NCBI GenBank assembly: GCA_018894105.1
Contig: CM032129.1
Span: 15,378,968 to 15,442,967, forward strand
Source: Jacaranda mimosifolia
Lineage: Eukaryota; Streptophyta; Magnoliopsida; Lamiales; Bignoniaceae
Reading direction: 5' to 3'
Length of the DNA stretch: 64,000 bases
Shown here: positions 37,685-49,433 of the stretch, in pieces
Numbering within the stretch: the first letter of the stretch is position 1
Layout of the letters: the number at the start of each line of letters is the position of its first letter
Made by a program: the position numbers and the translations under genes
Notes under the pieces: generated by a model
Databases searched by the model: none
What the model was told of the DNA's origin: nothing
The model's input: only the letters and a program-made list of their open reading frames with translations

Positions 37685-39392
37685 CTAAAAGTCATTTAGC
37701 GCAGGTCGTTTGATGATGGCATTGTAGGCAAAGGGTGCATCAATGACGAGGAAGTTGATTATGAGAGTACGCCTTTTGGGAGCTTCTTCAAAGGAGGTAG
37801 ACAAATTGATAGATCCAATAGGCACAATCTCTAATCCCCCAAATCCGACCAAAGGAGTTCTGATAAGGTCGAATTTCAATTTCCCCAATTTCATTTTTTC
37901 TAATGTGTATAAAAAGATGATGTTTGTAGAACTCCAATTGTCTACCAAAACCTTTCTGACTTCGAAGTTCACAATTTCCACTAAAACCACTAATGGGCAA
38001 TCCAAGTTGCTTTATGTTCCTTGCCTTCCCAAGTGCGAGAGGTCGGAATTTGAGAAAGATATGGGTTTGGTACTTGTGGAAAGTTGGTAGACTGGTCGAG
38101 ACTACGCCAACCTGTTGGACTCAAAACGCCTTTGCACCTATTTCTTTGCATTCTTGGAGTTTCCCCCTACTGGTCCTCTTGCTATTATGTCAATAACACC
38201 TCATTAAAGGGGGCGGTCATCCTCAACTTTATGCTTTCCTTTATCTTCTCTTCGTAGGTTGACCGATCGTTCTCTACGCGGAGTCAGGTCGATTTATTTG
38301 GTCGATGTATTTTTTGAGGTGGCCCTGTCTGATGAGGCCCTCAATTTCATCTTGGAGGTTGAAATAATCCTCTGTGTCATATGCATTCTATCGATAGAAA
38401 TAGCAGTATTTCTTAAATCAGGAGAAGAAATCTCTTAAGGATTCACCTTCATTTTGCTTTACTGTGTAAAGATGAGCGTGAGGCAACTTTGCTTTCCTTC
38501 TGCTAGCGAACTGTATGAGAATTTGCCACAAAGCTGATCATAAAAGAAAATGGATGCAGGCTCAAGTTTGACAAACCACTCTAATGCTATTCCTTGAAAG
38601 GTGGTGACCAACATCTTTGCATATATGTGGTCATTATGCCCATGCAACTGTATCATATGCTCAAATTGCAAAAGATGTTCATTTGGGTCCGTGGATCCAT
38701 CATGTCGAGGTAGTCCGGTAGGGACCTTTGCGTTGAGCATGATACGTTCATCAATAATTTCCTGAGTGAAGGGAGATTCTCTTTCACATCGAAATCTGGG
38801 AGCATTATCAAACTGGGTCCGATCCAGATTTCTCCTTGAAATTTCCTCCAGTCTCCTATTAAGTTGTTGAACCTGATGTGAGACTTTTTCCATTCGTCCT
38901 TGTCAGCCCTGGACATGTCTCGACTACTATGAGGTCTGGGGCGCTCTATCCACTCTCGCTACTGGGCTTGATTGGGTCGAACGCAATGGTCTGCTGAATC
39001 AGCAACCTCCTTATGTGGATGCTGGCAAAGCTCGTCATAGGGAAAACACCCGGGGCTCAACCCTCGTCTACTCGGTTAGGGCATGCTCCATTCCTGGTCA
39101 TATCTTTCCTTGAGAGTCGCTCCTCCTAGCGTGAAGGGTGGGGTGTGGCGCTCGTAGCGGTTGTTGGTTGATTGTTATGCCTCTATAAAGCAGCAGATAG
39201 TTGAGTGGAAAGTTGTGCAGAGATTTGATCACTAATCATTTGCATAAGTTGTAGGATGGTTAAAGCGACCACCTACTCAGGCTAAGAACGAGGACCTTCC
39301 GCCTGCTGATTAGGTTGTTTTTGTGGCGGTAAAGGGCATGGTGAACGATGGTCACTTTTTCTCTCGAAAATGGCTCACCTAGTGTTGACCAT
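37685..39392 (-). pseudogene. Gag and protease remnant of Tat copy 2
   Basis: Gag begins MVNTR at 39392, immediately followed by a stop. The core DGSTDPNEHLLQFEHMIQLHGHNDH... is readable at 38893-38459. Protease is at 38005-37685 with VDNWSSTNIIF (Gly of DNGS changed to Trp). About 200 bp between gag core and zinc-knuckle region appear deleted relative to copy 1, near 38410. Confidence 0.75.
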
Positions 39393-39411
39393 TTTCAGCT
39401 GTAAATTCCTT

Positions 39412-39429
39412 TTCCCACAGACGAAGCCA
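39412..39429 (-). other. Mutated primer binding site of Tat copy 2
   Basis: The minus strand reads TGGCTTCGTCTGTGGGAA, differing from the copy 1 site (TGGCGCCGTCTGTGGGAA) at two bases, just outside the LTR boundary. Confidence 0.65.
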
Positions 39430-39432
39430 AAA

Positions 39433-40109
39433 TGATGAGGTTATTTTTAGTATGGTGGGTCTTTGGGTCTCAACATGGATGTCGCTTTGATCGAAAAGAG
39501 AGTTTGTTAGGGCATGGGGTGGAACCTGAGCTAAGGAGCAAACGTTAAGCTAGCCGAAAGGGTCCTCGACTAAGACCCTTCGAAGATTAAGTTGATAAAT
39601 CAACCTGAAGGTTGTTTGATAGAGTAACAGTTTAAAAAGTACCTGTAAGCTTACCATTATACTAGGATGAGAGGGTATTTATAGTGTCTGCCTATGGATG
39701 AAAAGATGGATTTCACTTCAAAGCGCTTTTCACACTGTTCCCAGGATAGGGATAGTCTAGGTCATTTCGACCTGGACTGAAGCCTTACAACTGTTTAGCT
39801 GAATGGAAGAGAAATCATACCACTATTAATGTAGAGGCGACGGCATTAATGGCGAAGGTGATGTGCCATCACACCAATAAATGCAGACAGACTGGGGGTT
39901 GGGATGCATTTATTGTGGATGCGATGGAAGGCAGAAGCTGCCATTATTGACCATTAATGCTTATACTGCACTTAAGTCGACCTCCAGGTCATTGAACTCG
40001 ACGCCCATGGTCGAGTAAAGTCTTGGGCTTTGACCTCTATAGTCAAGTAAGGTCTTGGGCTTGTTGGGCCTGACGGCCTTAGTGGGCCTATTGGGCTAAC
40101 CCCATATCA
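39433..40109 (-). repeat. Tat copy 2, right LTR
   Basis: A 677-bp LTR, TGATGAGG to CCATATCA, visibly diverged from the left LTR of the same element by many substitutions, consistent with an old insertion. Confidence 0.88.
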
Positions 40110-40120
40110 CATACATATAT

Positions 40121-43018
40121 GAAAAAATTGCCTTCTTGGTCCTATAGTTAAATTGTGTATGTATTGTTAGTCCCAAATTTATGGCGTTGAAAACTTTTGG
40201 TCCAAATTTCGTAATTTTTTTAACATTTTTGGTCCTCCTCCCAATTTTTCGTGAAATTTTGGATGAAAATTTTTATCTATTTATGAAAACTCCCTAAAAA
40301 TTTATCTATTTATAAAAAGACCCACAAAACATATCATTTAACCCTTACTAAAAAATTAAAAATTAAATACCAAAACTCTTTAATTTTTTTTTGAAAAATA
40401 ATATATATACATATTTATATGATGTATTCATATTTAAATACATACATATAACTATATATATATATTATATAAACCTCCATCGACTACTGCGGACCAGCAG
40501 GCAGCAGTGTTGCGGCCATGGCCTGGCTGGCGGGGGTAAGAGTTAGAGAGGGTAATTGTTGATGGTAGGGGGATGGGCATGGCTAGCGGGGGTTGTGAGG
40601 GAAGGGGATATGTCTGGGGGTGGAGATGGGCAAGAAAGATATACATTTTTGTTTTTCATTTTTATGTTTTAAAATTTTTACTTATTTATTTTTTAGTTAA
40701 TTTATTAAGTTAATTTAACATTACTCAAAATAATTAATTTTTTTTACTTATTTTATTTATTTAAAATTATTAAATTATATTGTCTAAAATTATTTAAGTT
40801 ATATTAAAACAATTAGAGTTATCAAATTATGTATTTAAAATTATTAAAATTATTTTTAAATTAATCCTATAGTTTTAACTATGTATGCATTGTTAGTCCT
40901 GAACTTTAGACCATCAACATTTTTTTTCCATTTTTTACAAATCTTAAGTAGTTATGGTCCTTCGTCCATAACTTTCTTTAAGTATTAATGGAAATTGTTA
41001 GATTAATTGCCCACGATCTCTTAAAAGTTTATCAATTTATGAACCCCCGCCCCCCAAACAAAAAAATAGGAAATGTTCATTAACAAATAAACCTGGAGTT
41101 ATTAAGAAAGTACAATGACCCCTTAATATTTTGCTCTATTTAACATTTTTGAAAAATCGTTAGCCTCCATTAACAAATTTGTTGACTACTTCCAAGAATT
41201 TATATAAAAATCCAATAATGCCCTCCGATAAGTTCCAGTTATTCTCGAGACAGAAAATGTTGTTGAACGTATTTGTAATATTTTCATACCGTGAGGTATA
41301 ATTTTAACATTATTTAAATTACTCATAATAAATTTAAATATGTTTTATTGTTAATAATATTTCTCATGTATTGAATAATCTTTAAATTCAAGTTGACTTA
41401 AGAAATAAAAAATTTAAATCATAAACAAATGTAAAGTAATTTAATTAAATTTATTAAAATTATTTATTAATAAAAATCAAATAATAAAAATAAAATATTT
41501 AAAAATAATTAAATCTATCTTAAATAATATATAGAATAACAAATATATTTCAAATAATTTAATTAAGTTTATTAATTAATTTAAATAAATAAGTAAAATT
41601 TTTAAAAAATAGACAAAAATATAGTTATCTTTCTTCTTCCAACAACCCCCCCCCCCCAAAACCAAAAAACCCTCGATGATAAGCACTTTGCCTCCCCCAT
41701 CCCTTAGCTAGTCATCGTCAATGCCTGTCGGCCATGACTGTTGGCCGCCCTGCCAACCCCTGCATCCCCCAACTCACCCCCTTCTAGCTGTAGTCCGAGC
41801 TGGCCATGGCCAACAATTACCAGTTTGGTTTGGCGGCCGCTGGCTATGGCTGGTTGCCTGGCCATGGCAGCCGAATCTAGGTAGTGTTAGAGGATGGAGT
41901 TATGGTTATATATATATATCTATATGTATGTATTAATATATATACATGATATATATGTGTTTATATATATATATTCACATATATGATAATTTTATAATAT
42001 TCTAAATATAGTTTTTAGAGGCTTTGTTGTTATATATTTTTTATTTTTTATTTTAATTTTTTATTGAGGGTTAAATGACACTACAAAAAAATATAAATTA
42101 GTGACAAAATAATAAGTGACAAAGTAAAAGTTGTCACTAATAACATATAGTAAGTGACAACAACTTTTATCTTGTCACTAATAATAATTTTTAAGTGACA
42201 ATAATTTTTATTTTGTCATAATATGATTCAATAGTGACAAAAAATAATGTTTTGAGTTGTCACCATTAACAATTAGTGACACCCCTATAGTGATAACCTA
42301 GTGACAATAAAAATTGTCACTATAATTTATGACAAAAATTTCATTGTCACTATAAGTGTGTCGCTAATTGTCTATGGTGACAACTTAACGCTATTTTTGT
42401 CACTATTTAGTTTGTAAAAATTATTAAGGTAACAAAACTAAAACTTTTGTCACTTAATATGCATAATAAGTGACAACTTTTACATTGTTGCTTACTATTT
42501 TGTCACAAATTTATCTTTTTCTTGTAGTGTGACTTTTTACATTTAGTGAGTCTTTTCACAAATAGATAAATTTTAGGGGGTTGTGGACAATTAATCTAAC
42601 CGTTTTCATCAATATTTAATGGAAGTTGGGGATGGAGGACCATAAATGCTTAAAAATTTATTAAAAGTTTGACTAACAATGTTCATGACTTAAAGTTCGA
42701 GACTAATAGTGCACACACAATTAAACTATGAGACTAAAAAAATAAATTTCCCTATTAATTTGCTCAGTTTCAAAATTATTAAAATTATATTTTAAGTTCT
42801 AAATTATCAAATTATTTTAAATATATTTATTATTTTAATACTAGAGAGTATGTAATTTAAAATTATAAAATTATATCTTTTAAGGCATTGATTTACTTTT
42901 ATTTTAATTTTTTCAATTTTTTATTTTTTTAATTAGTAAATAAGATTAACTAAATTTGATTAAATTATTTATATATGTTTATATTTTTTATTTTTTATTT
43001 TTAATTAAACTTGAATTT
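40121..43018. mobile_element. Nested Mutator-like elements with GC-rich cores
   Basis: Left-type arms start at 40121 (GAAAAAATTGCC) and near 40850 (AATCCTATAG). A right-type arm ends at 42752 (AATAAATTTCCC) after running in reverse complement from about 42540. GC-rich cores at 40470-40640 and 41690-41885 each hold GGCCATGGCC (40514, 41802). A block at 41040-41600 is repeated inverted at 42760-43018 plus 45955-46290, forming long arms. No transposase is encoded and exact boundaries and duplications of individual members are not resolved. Confidence 0.5.
42079..42529. mobile_element. Non-autonomous CACTA element (451 bp)
   Basis: The ends are CACTACAAAAAAA and TTTTTCTTGTAGTG, and 3-bp duplications TGA flank it (42076-42078, 42530-42532), as for CACTA (En/Spm) elements. 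The inside is a run of GTGACAA / TTGTCAC motifs in both orientations, probably subterminal transposase-binding repeats. Removing it restores the Mutator-like arm around it. Confidence 0.85.
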
Positions 43019-45954
43019 TGTAATACCCTGGATTTTAGGTTGTAAAGTCAAGGTTATCGTTTTAGTAAAAATAATACAAATTCACTAAATTGGGTTAGAT
43101 TAAGTATGAGTTAAAATCTAATCGATACTTTCGGGTAATTACTAACAGCAGAGGGATTTTGGGAATAAGAGAAGGAGTTGATTGCTTAAAATTATGAAAT
43201 TTCGGGGGTCAATGTGAGGGAACTAAAAGTCTAAGAACTTCAAAATAATTAAATTTGGATCCAATTGCCTAGAAACATAAATATCAGAGCCAATGTGAAA
43301 AACTAAAATTTTAAAAGACTGAAATAAAAGTCTTGGGTCAAATTGAAAGACAGTTCAAACTTTTGAGCTTAATTGAAGACGGTCAGAAACTTCTTGGGGG
43401 TGAAAATGAATAAACCATAAAATACTTTATATATATAAGAAACACGATAGAATTTTATTAAATTCTCAAAAATCACCCAAACCCTAACCAATCTTCGAAC
43501 CGTCGGAGAACAACTGGAAAATGCAAAAATAACCTCATAAAAAGCTTCTCCTCACCTTAAGGATTAATTTCATACCAAAAACAATGAAAACCACTAAAGA
43601 TTTCACTGGGAAATAAAGGTCGGTAGTGAAGCAAGGCGGGCTTGGCGCTTTCACCATTTCTAGCGGCGGAACAAGGCTGAAAACAAAGGGCTTTGGTCGG
43701 AATCTTATGGGCAAGGCAGCAGTGGTGTTAATTTGGAGTTTCGGTCAGCGGCGGTGGCGGAATTAGAGATGGTTGAGGGGCGGCGACGTTAGGGTTGCTG
43801 CGTCTTTAGACAACAAATTGACTGGCTTTCTAGTGTCGAAATTGAAAATTAATTTGCGATTTCTCACGAGCTTGACGAAGTGCATCTTTTGGTCAGGTTA
43901 GCTCACACTCAGGTGGCAGTGGCGGCGCTCCGACGACTGATAAGCAGTGGACTCATATGGATTATTCTCGGCTTAAGGTTGGATCTTGAGTCGATCCAAT
44001 TTAGGTAAATTTCACATCGAGTATTAATTCAATTGATTTTTACAATCATAATTAAATTTTATTAAATCAAGATTATTAAATTATAGTTTGACTTATGTCG
44101 ATGATTTAATTTTGTAAGTGTTGAACTAAGAATTAATTATAAGATTCAAGCTGGGTAAGTTAAGCAAGATAGATTTATATTTATGTCCGTGGACCTAATA
44201 ACATGACATGTTATAAACTGGGTAGGATTACGCCCAATTTAGAGATTAAGTTATGTGAATGTTGGAACAAAAACAAATTATTAGATTTGGACCTGATAGA
44301 CCCAGAGAATCCAATTAATTTAGGAACCTAGACCCTTGCTATGTAACTGTAAAATAAGTAAGGTGATGAATGGAGTTTGTTGGAGATATCTACTCAAGAA
44401 TTACATCTGGTAATCTATAATTGAACTTGAGTGTTGTGGCAACAAATACCTATAGAATATTGGAACCCTAAACGAGACCACAATAATGTAGATCATATCG
44501 ATAACCCCTTATTCAATTCAATAGTTAAGGATTACCATATTTAATTATTTTAAGTCTGAAACAGAGATCAACGGAATTATATGAGAATAACCTTGAGTTT
44601 GATAAAGACATTAACTATATTTATACTTAAGATTCAGAGGATTCATAAGATGATAACTAGGGTTATCTTATGACAGTTCTCGATTTGACTAGGAAGCTAA
44701 GACCTGAGCGACCATACAATTAGGAATCTTCTGCATTTACCACGTGAGCTTATATTCGATAGTACAAGATTTCTTTGTCGGGCAAATAACATATATACTT
44801 ATTAATATGTCCTTATTGCTTAATCCTTTTCAATAAATGTATTGAGAAATTTACCACACATCGCCATTTTATACTGATTGTGGTTCCTATTGAATTTTAT
44901 TTATGTCGTTTTACCTAAAATTGGTGATTGTGTTGTAAAAACTTTAAAATGAATTTCGAAATATATTTTTCTATCATCGCCATGTCTATATTGGAATAAA
45001 CCTAGTGATGATTTAGTGATTACGTCTTTATCATGGTGAATTGACGTGTTAATTGAAATGCTATTCGATGTGTTAAGTGATAATAGTGAATGTATTTAAT
45101 ACCCTTGGGGGTAGGCCCTCGGATCGGCTTCGAAAGACGATCGGGTGGAATGGACTAACAGTGATGTTCTTTCGGCTGATACCCGTACAAGTTGTACCTA
45201 TAATCCTCACTCATAGCAAGCTGGAGGTAGTCATTTATGAGTGGGATCAGGCATCCGGCTAGCCATGCCTAATGCGTGTTTAAGTGGCCAAGTAGATCAT
45301 TCAGAAATTGGGGGGATAAGAATTTTCGTGTTTTCGAAAGTAGAGTGATAAGGTAGGAGACTCACCAACAACAAGATTATGAAAATAATTGATATGCTTG
45401 ACACTTGTACTTTGAAACTGAATATATGACAAAAATCAAATGATTGTTCAAATGCCATGTCACATTTGCGATTTAAATCTCTATGAAAAGGCAATAAGTT
45501 TTGTGAAGTTTCATCACTGATATGGGACGGTGGTGAGATGAATTACTTGGAATTTTAATTGAAATTTCCTATTGTGTTTTTTGGAAATTTTAATGTTTTT
45601 ACTTGTTTCCTATATAATATTTGAGAAAAAGTCACCCTTTTGTTATTGCTAAGATATCTCACTAAGTCATTGGGACTTATGTTGTTTTATTGTTATTTTT
45701 CGTTCTTTACCCCAAATAAGAACAAGTGACGAAGTTAGACTAACTTAGGTGACAAACAAGGTAATGAATGTGGTAGAAGTACTAAATGTGATTTATGATA
45801 TTTTGGTTTATAATTAAACATTTGTTGGATAGTGCTTATAGAAATTAAATACTTTGAATTTTGATAAATGTATTTTCTGTTATTTAGAAAACTTATAGTA
45901 TAGAATGGGTAGCACCTCGGATGGGAGCCGGTGCCTCCCGGTTGGGACGCTACA
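43019..45954. mobile_element. Solo LTR, 2.94 kb, Tekay/Del-like
   Basis: The segment begins TGTAATACCCTGGATTTTAG and ends GGTTGGGACGCTACA, with perfect 5-bp duplications AATTT (43014-43018, 45955-45959). There is no coding sequence, primer site or polypurine tract, which fits a solo LTR left by LTR-LTR recombination. The terminal sequences resemble the long LTRs of Tekay/Del chromoviruses; lineage is inferred. Confidence 0.72.
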
Positions 45955-46300
45955 AATTTAAAGAATGTTCAAATAAAATATATTTAAATTTTAAGAGTAA
46001 TTTAAAAAAATGTTAAAATTGCACAATACTATAAAAAATATTACGAAAAAGTTCAAGGGCATTTTTGCCTAAAAATAATGTTAACAATTATTGGGGGATA
46101 TTTTTGAATTTTCACATAAATTTTTGGATGATGTCAACAAATTTGTTAATGGAGGCTAATGATTTTTTAAAATTTCAAATAGAACGAAATTAAGGAGTCA
46201 TTGTAAATTTTATTTTTTTTTGGTTTATTGTAAATGGCTCACACTTTTGGGGTTTCTATGTAATTAACCCAAATAAAAATTGATTTGAATCAATTCTCTT
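45955..46300. repeat. Mutator-like arm continued (right half)
   Basis: In reverse complement this matches 41040-41390, for example GCCTCCATTAACAAATTTGTTGAC. It joins 43018 if the solo LTR and one duplication are removed. Confidence 0.65.
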
Positions 46301-46980
46301 TTTAATTTAAAATTTTGAATTTTTTTTTTAAAAAATTATGTTTATTTTTTATAAGTCAATAATTCTATAGTCAACTTCTTCATTAACTAAGGAACCCAAA
46401 ATTAAATCCCAACTTCAACATTTTTCATAATTTAGCTGCAATCAACCGACCGAAGATTGAGTTTTCATGCCAACAAATAGATTTAATTCTAATAATAGCT
46501 ATAAGTTGCTTTTAACATTAAAAGACAAGTTACCTGTTGTAGAAAAATTAATAAAATACACGTGTTATAATTTTAAACTATAACTAAATTTAGTCACATA
46601 TAAAAATTATTGATGCTAGAACTCCCCATAACACTGATTCTTTTTTAATATGTTTTGAGATTTTATACATAAAAAATATAATATTAATCGATATTCAACC
46701 CATTTCTCTTTCTCTTTCTCTTTCTCTTTCTCTTTCTCTATGTGTATTTGAAAAAGGAACTGCAGAACTTCTCTAAATCCTTATCGCAAATGATGATTTT
46801 TATTCTTTTTTTTTTGCTAGCCAGTACATGTGAGTAACATCATTTTTAATTTGAATTAAAATTTTTTTTTAATTTAATTAAATTAATTTTATGGCATGAG
46901 GTGACAACAACCGTGCACTAAATTCAAATCCAGAGGATCCTATTGTTGGGGCCCGAATGGAGTATTAGTCCTTAACAGTC
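46301..46980. other. Intergenic DNA with (CTTTCT)n repeat
   Basis: A pure CTTTCT-type microsatellite lies at about 46703-46739. No gene was recognised. Confidence 0.55.
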
Positions 46981-47842
46981 TAGGGGTGTCAATTCATGTG
47001 GGTTGGGTAGGTTCGGATTGGATTGAGATAGGAGTGTAACATAAAAATATCAAACCCAAACTCAACCCAATCCAATGTTAAACCCAAAAGGTTCAACCCT
47101 AATCTGACCCATAAAATTTCGTGTCGAGTTCGGGTTGACCTGATTTTTAGTCAGGTCACCCAACAACCTGATGAACTTGACCCAACCCAACCTGACCAAT
47201 TTACTTTATTTTTCGGATTTATAAATTCCAACATCATAATTGAGTAGAAATTTGATCTATAATAAAATCTAAAATTTGGCACAATAATTAAGGTCTAAGA
47301 AACACAATAACTTGTCATGTCCATGAGTACTCCAAATACAAAAAAAAAATAACAAACAATTGTTCAATTAACAATTTTGATGACAACCATCAAATGATCA
47401 AAATGCATAATTAACTACAAAATAATGGAAATTAAAGTCGAAAGACAAAAACATATCGAATTTAATCGTCTTTTGAATTGGAAGAATGGAAGTGTTATTA
47501 CTTATTTGTTAATAATGTTATTGTAATTTGTAAATTTGTAAATTGTAATTGAATTTTCAATATATATATGTATTATTTATATTTTATTTTAATTAGTTAA
47601 AATTTTCAGGTGGGTCGGGTTGGGTCAGGTTTATTGGGTTATTGGGTCCACCCCACTTATTTTTTTCAAGTTACGTGGGTTGACCCAAAAATAACTCAAC
47701 TTTTTTTTTTTTTTTTTTTTCTCGGGTCATTTTCGAGTCTGACCCAATTTGACCAGAACCCAAAAACTCCAAACCCAAACCTGATTTTTTTCAAGTAGGT
47801 CATTGTTGTGTCATCGGGTTGGGTTTTATTTTGACACCCCTA
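46981..47842. mobile_element. Non-autonomous hAT-like element, family 2, copy A
   Basis: It starts TAGGGGTGTCAATTC and ends TTGACACCCCTA. The interior is rich in GGGTTGGGT/ACCCAACCC motifs. The flanks CTTAACAG (46971-46978) and CTTAACAC (47843-47850) match at 7 of 8 bases but leave two extra bases before the left end. The reverse-complement relative at 57484 has a clean 8-bp duplication. Confidence 0.68.
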
Positions 47843-48510
47843 CTTAACACTTATTCGTTCGAATAAGATATTAGTTCTCAATGCTTATTTAAATGATCTT
47901 TCAAAAATACCTTCAATTATTGTATCTAATTCTCATAACTACCATATTTACAATCAACTATTGTTACTCAATGGCCCCATCATTACCATTTTCTCATATT
48001 TTTCTTTTTTTTTTTTTATCTCAAAATTCAAATAAATTTATTAAAATTTTTAGAAAATATATAATATTATATAAAAAAATAAGTAAATATTTTTATTTAT
48101 TTTATACTATAGTTCCCTATATATTGTGTCGAAATAACTAATTTTTATTAATTGATATGTGGCATGTATATTTCTAATTAATTAATGAATGAAACTATAA
48201 TTTAGAATCTGATTTATTTATTTTAAATACATTTAATAAATATTGAGGTATCTATTCTTATGCAAAAGCTTAGGCAACAATTATTTTTATAACACCAAGA
48301 TAAAGAATGAAATCACCGTTGGATTTTATTTTCAATGAAAAACTATTTTTCCACTAAATAAGAGTATAAAACCTAGTTATTTTATCCTATCACCACATGC
48401 TGCACTTATTTTTGTTTTATAACAAGAAGTTGACACACTTATAAATATTAATCATAAAATATTTTTACATAATTTGATTGCAATAAAATTATTTTTATTT
48501 TGTTAATTTT
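47843..48510. other. AT-rich intergenic DNA, no gene seen
   Basis: Low-complexity sequence with T and A runs; open frames are chance. Confidence 0.5.
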
Positions 48511-49290
48511 GATAGGGTGCAGCGAATACCCGATCAAGTTTTCTCTATATTACTCAGGTTCAGGTAGACCTGACAAATGGGTACTTGTAGGTAACCCAAG
48601 AGCGGGTAAGAATGGGTTGAGTAAATTTAGCTGCGGATAAAATTACCTATTTTTTATTGGATACGGGATAGTGGACCCATTACCCGTGACTATGGGTAAT
48701 GGGTAATCCACGGGTACCCGTACTAATTTTTTTTTTAATATATTTAAAGAAAAATTAGTATTTTTTTTAAATTTTACATAATATTATTTAAACGTTACCT
48801 AAATAAAATTAATAAAAGAGGCTACAAATTTCAAATATTTTATTGAACAAATATTTTAAAGCATGTCAAATGTTTTAGTTTGAAAACTATAACTTAAATA
48901 TTTAAACATATATTAAATTTAAGTTATATTATATTTCGAAGTTTAAATTTAAATTTCATTATATGTCAAGTTTTTTGAACTAAAAGTTTAAACACCACTT
49001 AAATATTGTTAATATCATTAAAAAAAAAAAAATGTTACACCTTCCAAAATAGTTGCAAAAATTAGAGAAAAATTAAAAATTAAAATATAAATCATTATTC
49101 ATAGATTACTCGTGGGTACCCGCGGGTTGAGCCAAAAAATGACGGATAATTAGATGGCAGATAAAATTATTCGTATTTTATTGAATATAAAAAATAAGGC
49201 TCATTACCCGTATTTTTTTTGATACCCACAAATACCCGTGGGTCTGGATAATTTTTTGGGTCTAGGTTCAGGATAACCCAAACTTCCCTT
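48511..49290. repeat. Degenerate repeat with TACCCG/CGGGTA ends
   Basis: Both sides (48520-48725 and 49100-49275) are rich in TACCCG and CGGGTA motifs in inverted relationship around an AT-rich centre, the pattern of a third hAT-like MITE family. Ends and duplication could not be fixed. Confidence 0.35.
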
Positions 49291-49433
49291 TCATTTTCAG
49301 TAAATTCTGAGGGAAAATGAAAAATAAAAAAGAAGGCTCCTAGTCCTGGCTATATTTCTCAATAAACCCATTTTCAAGCTGTTTTTGGTACAACTCCGAA
49401 TCATTTCTAAGTTACGAAAAACGCAACTGAAAA

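Larger units (their letters stand above)
29896..40109 (-). mobile_element. Tat-type Ty3/gypsy LTR retrotransposon, copy 2 (decayed)
   Basis: A 10,214-bp element flanked by perfect 5-bp duplications CATAC (29891-29895, 40110-40114), in the same orientation and gene order as copy 1: right LTR, damaged primer site, gag, protease, RT, two RNase H domains, integrase, tandem array, antisense gene, left LTR. Many stops and small indels show it is older than copy 1. Its proteins are clearly related to copy 1 but its LTRs are only recognisably similar, so it is a family relative rather than a recent duplicate. Confidence 0.9.

Noticed and set aside
45077..45262. 61-codon open frame in a GC-richer patch
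   Set aside because: Inside the solo LTR; no domain recognised.
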